The translations under genes and the position numbers were made by a program. This document shows, piece after piece, positions 59,585-64,000 of a stretch of 64,000 bases of DNA. The notes below the pieces were generated by a model. The model made no database searches, was not told where the DNA came from, and was given only the letters and a program-made list of their open reading frames with translations. Origin of the DNA: Entonaema liquescens (Eukaryota; Ascomycota; Sordariomycetes; Xylariales; Xylariaceae); assembly GCA_902805475.1 (NCBI GenBank), contig CADCSX010000012.1, positions 124,001 to 188,000 on the forward strand, given 5' to 3'. The number at the start of each line of letters is the position of its first letter. The stretch's first letter is position 1.

Positions 59585-61175
59585 ATGTCCTCAACGTACT
59601 CATCCCCAGCCGTTTCGCCTCCAGCAGTTCCGCCGCAACAGCATACACCGAATCCGAACCACCCGGCCCTAACGCCATTAATAACATCCCTCCCGCGCGC
59701 CGATCAGCCGTACCGAGACCGATGTCCCACGCTTCCAAGAACCGATTGTCGCAGTACTCAACGGGCTCTGTCCGTCGCGGTCGCGGCCCGCTTCTTTCCT
59801 CTTTCCCATTTTCCACTCCAGCCTATCCTATACCACCGTTCGAGACTTCGCCTACCCGTCTACGCATCCGATGCACTATGGCCCCCACCGGAACCTTCGA
59901 GGCCGCCCTCCGGTATGACCACCCCGCCAGCGAGACAAGACGACTTTCGGACCCTCCCGCTTCGTGGGAAAGTAAGATTGGCTGGGATTGGACGTCAGAT
60001 GGGGGACTTGGGAAGGGTGGTGAGCTTGCTCCGATTCATTTCGGCGATGGTCCCCCTGGAGCGAGGATGAAGACTTGCAGAGCCCTGTTGTTAGCTCGCG
60101 GCACCGAAAGCATAAGTCAACCTCTGCTGTCACGGGGCACCATAAGAGCCGGGTCTCGAGAGACGGTGGATCTTCCTCGATACTTAGTGCAGGGGGTCTG
60201 GACTCCAATAGGAGCTACTACGGCGGGACGGGTGGTGATGGGGGCGAAAGATACTACGTAGGTCAAGGAGGCGAGGCCAACGGACCAGGCGGAGAATACG
60301 TCACATATCCATTAGATCAAGGACGACTTTCCATCAATCCCTACCAACCGGCGTCGGATCAGCAACCTCGAAATTATGCTGAGAATGATGCTGGATATAG
60401 GTCTGAATCGGATGCCTCGAGCACTGGCTCGTCTCCAGGTTATCATCCGTATGATGAGTCTAGGTATTCGAGAGATTATCAATTCACCATCACCTCGCCA
60501 GACGAGGAAATGCACGGCAAGGCTGTAGCGTTATTCGATTTCGAAAGGGAAAATGAGAACGAACTGCCTCTGGTCGAAGGCCAGATTATTTGGGTGTCGT
60601 ATAGGCACGGTCAGGGCTGGCTCGTCGCAGAAGACCCCAAAACCCAGGAAAGCGGATTGGTGCCGGAAGAGTACGTTCGACTCCTTCGCGACATCGAGGG
60701 CGGCATGACGAGTTTAACCGGGCAGCTCGACACCGGCGTAGGAACCCCTAACGATACTGGTACCCCAACACAAGCTGAACACAGCGGGCAAGCACCATTG
60801 ACCCTGAATACGCAGTCTGCTACAGTAGGGAACAACGCGACAAACGGCTATCACCAACCGGTCGTCTCGACTTTCTCGACCTCCAGCAAGGACCTAGATC
60901 CGTATCCCCAACATTTACTAGGCCAGCATGGACAGCCCCCTCCTCAAGTTGTACATTACCACGGCCAACGTGGGGGCAGTCAGGCGAACACGCCTACGGC
61001 CCAGAATTATTTCGGCGATACGCCATTGAGTCGTACTAGTCAAGATGCAAAGCGCAGTAGTTCAAACTCCAGAAAGTCACAAACGCTTGATATATTACCT
61101 GACTCAAAAATGAAGTCCCCAGACCACGAATCAGATTCCGATGACGAGAACCAGCAGAAGCCCGAAAAGAAATGA
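59585..61175 (+). CDS. Nbp2-like SH3-domain adaptor, several one-base frame breaks in the 5' part
   Basis: SH3 adaptor resembling Nbp2, which in yeast links the Ptc1 phosphatase to the HOG and cell-wall MAPK pathways. The SH3 domain is at 60510-60690 (GKAVALFDFERENENEL, GQIIWVSYRHGQGWLVA, SGLVPEEYV), with Ser/Tyr-rich flanks and an acidic/basic tail ending QQKPEKK; this part is one open frame to 61175. The 5' part starts MSSTYSSPAVSPP (59585; ATG at 59573 is also in frame). It is coding-like only if read through three frames in the cyclic order expected for repeated loss of one base: near 59600-59670, near 59770-59790, at C5 59882-59886, at C4 59922-59925 and at C5 60052-60056. Joined pieces include RDFAYPSTHPMHYGP, PEPSRPPSGMTTP, ASETRRLSDPPASWE, HFGDGPP and WSEDEDLQSPVV. 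Probably assembly errors. Confidence 0.75.
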
Positions 61176-62085
61176 TATAGTCACTTTGAACATGGGTTAA
61201 GAAATGGGATCTATGCCAAGACACCGACCACATCGGATCGAGAGTCGATTCACCTAGAGAGATTTTGAATCTCGAGATAGTCGCAATATAGCGTCAAGCT
61301 TCACTGCGATAGGTACCAACGCGGCACCCTTCACCGAAAATGGTGATCCCCGCAATAACTTACGTCACCTGTAAACTACTAATTATGACGACCACACCCG
61401 TCGTCTGTGATGGCCTATTGACTTTTCAGGGTCGATACGCTAGAGCTACATGCGAATGGATATGGTAGGATTCTGTTGAGCCTGCATTGGTGTATTTACT
61501 CGCGCGGCGTATGCCACATGGCGAAAATGGGGAAGATGCATGAATTAAAGACACGCGATCACATGATCATCCGTCGAAAAGATAGCTTAAATGAGAGAAA
61601 TGACGATCAAAGTAAGCGCTCAGGTATTTGTTCGTGACTAATGAAGAATATTAATGGTAGAGATGCTCCATTGCTTGTCTAACGTACCCAAAATCAATTT
61701 CCCAGAGTCTGTAGTTAAAAGTTGCTAGGTTAGTTTGTTTTATCAATTAGAGTCTTTGGTGCTTTTTCGTATAAAATAACTACCTAGGTAGAGATATGGA
61801 TCTTAGGGGTAAATACAGGTAAGGGAGACACGCAGCAAAAATAAGACCAAATTCCAGGCCACACACATAAATAATCATCTGCTACGTCATAGGAGTAAAC
61901 TTCTAGTGTGGCCGACTGCTATGTATTGATAACGGAATAAGAGATAATCTAAAAATTTGCAGTATAACAAGACCAATAACTCCAATACTACCGGTCTCCA
62001 GGATAGTAGCTAACTAGGAAACTTGACAAATGCCACCGATTATATGAGCGTCATCACACCACTTCCATTTTCCAAGTCGTATGTT
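61176..62085. other. Convergent 3' spacer between SH3 adaptor and GH71 enzyme
   Basis: No gene seen. CTACCTAGGTA at 61780-61790. Confidence 0.5.
61780..61790. repeat. Dispersed palindrome CTACCTAGGTA
   Basis: Exact copy, extended to CTACCTAGGTAG, of the recurrent spacer motif. Confidence 0.6.
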
Positions 62086-63562
62086 TCACTGCAGTCCAGA
62101 AACATAATAGTTATAGTTGCAGAATCCGTTAGTAGGGTCGTTCGACACATCTACTGCACCATTGGCTGACGCGATTACTTGACCACTGCCATCGATGAGC
62201 TCAATCTTCTGCGCGCCCGTAGTCATGCCTACAACTGAGTTGTAGTTCAGCCCGCCGTGTACTGCCTGTATAGCTAGGACTTGTCCGCCACTTGATACTC
62301 GCACGCTAAGACCATTGCTATCCTGGGGGAGGACTACAGCATAGTTGACGGCGTCGACGGCGGCACCAGACCCACGTGGTTTGTCCCCGTTACAGGAGGT
62401 TAGCACGCCACGATACCACAGAGCACCTGCGAAATCCCCGCTGCGTGGCTTCATGGCGCCGACATCTGTAGCACCGGCCTTGAAGGCATCGATGAAGGAA
62501 GCAATCAACGGCTGCCAACCGTCGTGCGGCATCGTTTCCGAGTTGCCGTACTGCAGGATCTCTTCGGTCAAGCCTTCCGCCCAGCACGGACCGATGTAGT
62601 GGCTCTCGCCAGCATCGTTCTATAGCCGTATGAGTCAGTTGGGTTAATCCGATAATAAAACTAGAAGTTTTGCTTACCCAAGTGATAACCTCGGTGAATT
62701 CGGGAGAAACGGAAAGGATCTGTTCCATGCGCTCGGGCAAGTTGGTCTCGCCGCCGCGATACCAAGAATCACCACAGCAGTGCTTATATTGCAGGGAAGA
62801 TAGACCTGTAATTTGTTAATACTATCCTGAGGAAAACTAGCTTTGAGGATCTTACCCATCACGTAGGCCTTGCCGGCAGCGTCTGCAGCGGACTTAATCG
62901 CTTGATCCCTCTCCGACGACACATTCGCAGGCCTTTCCGAAGTCTCGGGCCAGGCAGTTTCCCAGCTGAAGACGCCATCGATAGCGTCACCCCAGCTCTG
63001 AAAGAAAGCTGTGGGATTGTTGTAGTAGTTTCCATCAGCCTCTGGGTTCGGAATGAGATAGACATTGTTGGTGTTTTTGAAATTCCTCCACGTATCGGGG
63101 CCAATGTTGCCTCCGCTGTAAGAGGAGACCACCGGTAGGTCGTTGTACTTGAGGTGGGCAGGATGGTCTTTGAACTGGCTGAAGAGAGCCTGGTGTTGAT
63201 TTATATCCCCGTTACCGTAGAAATCAAAGCTAAAGAAGAGCTTGAACGACTTGTCCCCTGCGTAGTCGAACAGCTGCTGCACGGTGTTCTTCGCCCAGTC
63301 ATCTCCGGGACTTCCCACATTCAAGGCGAAGGCATCAAAGCCAACATTGATAGCCCCGTCGATATCTTGCTGCGCGTGAGTGGTTTGCGAATCCACAGAC
63401 CCGACCTATATACTATTAAAACTCGTTCAGGAAGCAGTTTGTATCGTAGAAGCGGTTTACCATGTAATGAGCAAATACGAGTTTGCTTTCTACGACGGAC
63501 CGCGTAATAAAGGCGGAGCCGGCAAGCAGCAGCGCCAGCGCTGAGTTGATATTTGCGTACAT
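62086..63562 (-). CDS. Secreted glycoside hydrolase family 71 (alpha-1,3-glucanase, mutanase type)
   Basis: Cleaves alpha-1,3-glucan of fungal cell walls (EC 3.2.1.59), in remodelling, septum/spore separation or mycoparasitism. Exons 63562-63461, 63405-62856, 62805-62678, 62619-62086; introns 55, 50 and 58 bp, all in phase; spliced 437 aa. Exon 1 gives a secretion signal (NINSALALLLAGSAFI) and the start of the mature enzyme (KLVFAHYM). GH71 landmarks follow: INVGFDAFALNVG, LFFSFDF, GGNIGPDTWRNF, GVFSWETAWP, YKHCCGDSWYRGGE and ITWNDAGESHYIG, then HDGWQPLIASFIDAFKAG. No carbohydrate-binding module is visible; the C-terminal beta-rich part (after residue 330) matches the accessory domain usual in GH71. 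Size is typical. Confidence 0.95.
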
Positions 63563-64000
63563 GATGACTGATACAAATTATTGTTAAAGGATGAATAGAA
63601 GAGAAGTTAGAGCTTGTGATGAGCCACGTTCTGAGAGGGTCTGAGGAAGAGCGTTCCTAGAGAGTTATATATCCGTAGAATTCTGCTGTTAGCTTAGAGG
63701 TAGTTATTCCGAAAATAAACTACGATAACAAAATGCCCTGGCCTGTTCGATGAAACCACAGCTCGGCATATCTCACGTGTTGGTTCGTATGCGATATATT
63801 GCTGGAGAGGCGATGCCATCATGCAACCCAGCCCTAAACGATAAGGCGGTTCCTACGCGGTAAACAAGGCTCCATGGAAGCTGATAGTTATTGCTGTTCG
63901 GGCCTTTCCATATTGTCGTCAGGATGTGATTACGTATCATCGCGTGTAACAACTTGGATCATCCTTTAAGCTCATTCTCCATCCATACTAACTGGCCCCC
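63563..64000. other. Promoter region of the GH71 gene
   Basis: 438 bp upstream of the GH71 start. A TATA-like stretch (AGTTATATATCCG) at about 63660 lies about 100 bp upstream of the ATG. No other gene seen up to the window edge. Confidence 0.5.

Noticed and set aside
59381..60070. 229-codon plus-strand frame as a gene of its own
   Set aside because: It mixes 5' leader with one of three frames of the SH3 adaptor; only pieces of it look coding.

Overview
The window is nuclear DNA of a filamentous ascomycete (Pezizomycotina; a sordariomycete is my best guess, from protein style only). Evidence: introns of about 45-230 bp with GT..AG ends and CTAAC-like branch points in most genes, long AT-leaning spacers, two Zn2Cys6 regulators, a Spa2 polarity protein, a GH71 alpha-1,3-glucanase and a dual-start cyclophilin. 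I support 23 protein genes. I saw no tRNA, rRNA, CRISPR array or intact transposon.

Left part (1-21 kb), accessory in character: a Zn2Cys6 factor cut by the window edge; an MDR oxidoreductase; a complete HMG-CoA reductase (1191 aa, one intron); then a tight block of nicotinamidase, Baeyer-Villiger-type flavin monooxygenase and 14-TM-type MFS transporter, all on the minus strand, with a divergent Zn2Cys6 activator beside the transporter. This block looks like a small catabolic, detoxification or metabolite module. A Ctr copper transporter follows.

Middle part (22-32 kb), housekeeping: STI1/Hop co-chaperone with a heat-shock-like element, RNA polymerase III subunit RPC34, a mitochondrial/cytosolic cyclophilin and an Ent3-like epsin.

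From 33 to 46 kb: a four-helix membrane protein with an odd C-terminal continuation, an RNase H1-N (viroplasmin-fold) protein interrupted by a stop codon, a vanillyl-alcohol-oxidase-type flavoenzyme with a one-base frame break, an uncharacterised membrane protein, a MARVEL-like protein and a Myb/SANT protein.

From 47 to 64 kb: Spa2, an orphan nuclear-looking protein, the Ssu72 CTD phosphatase, an Nbp2-like SH3 adaptor and a secreted GH71 enzyme, separated by long gene-free spacers.

The most notable global signal is that Spa2, the SH3 adaptor and the vanillyl-alcohol-oxidase-type gene all break frame in the same direction (one base missing), mostly at C/G or A runs of 4-5. That pattern fits homopolymer under-calling in the assembly better than pseudogenes. 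A second global signal is a dispersed palindrome (CTACCTAGGTA / TAGGTACCTA) confined to the spacers.
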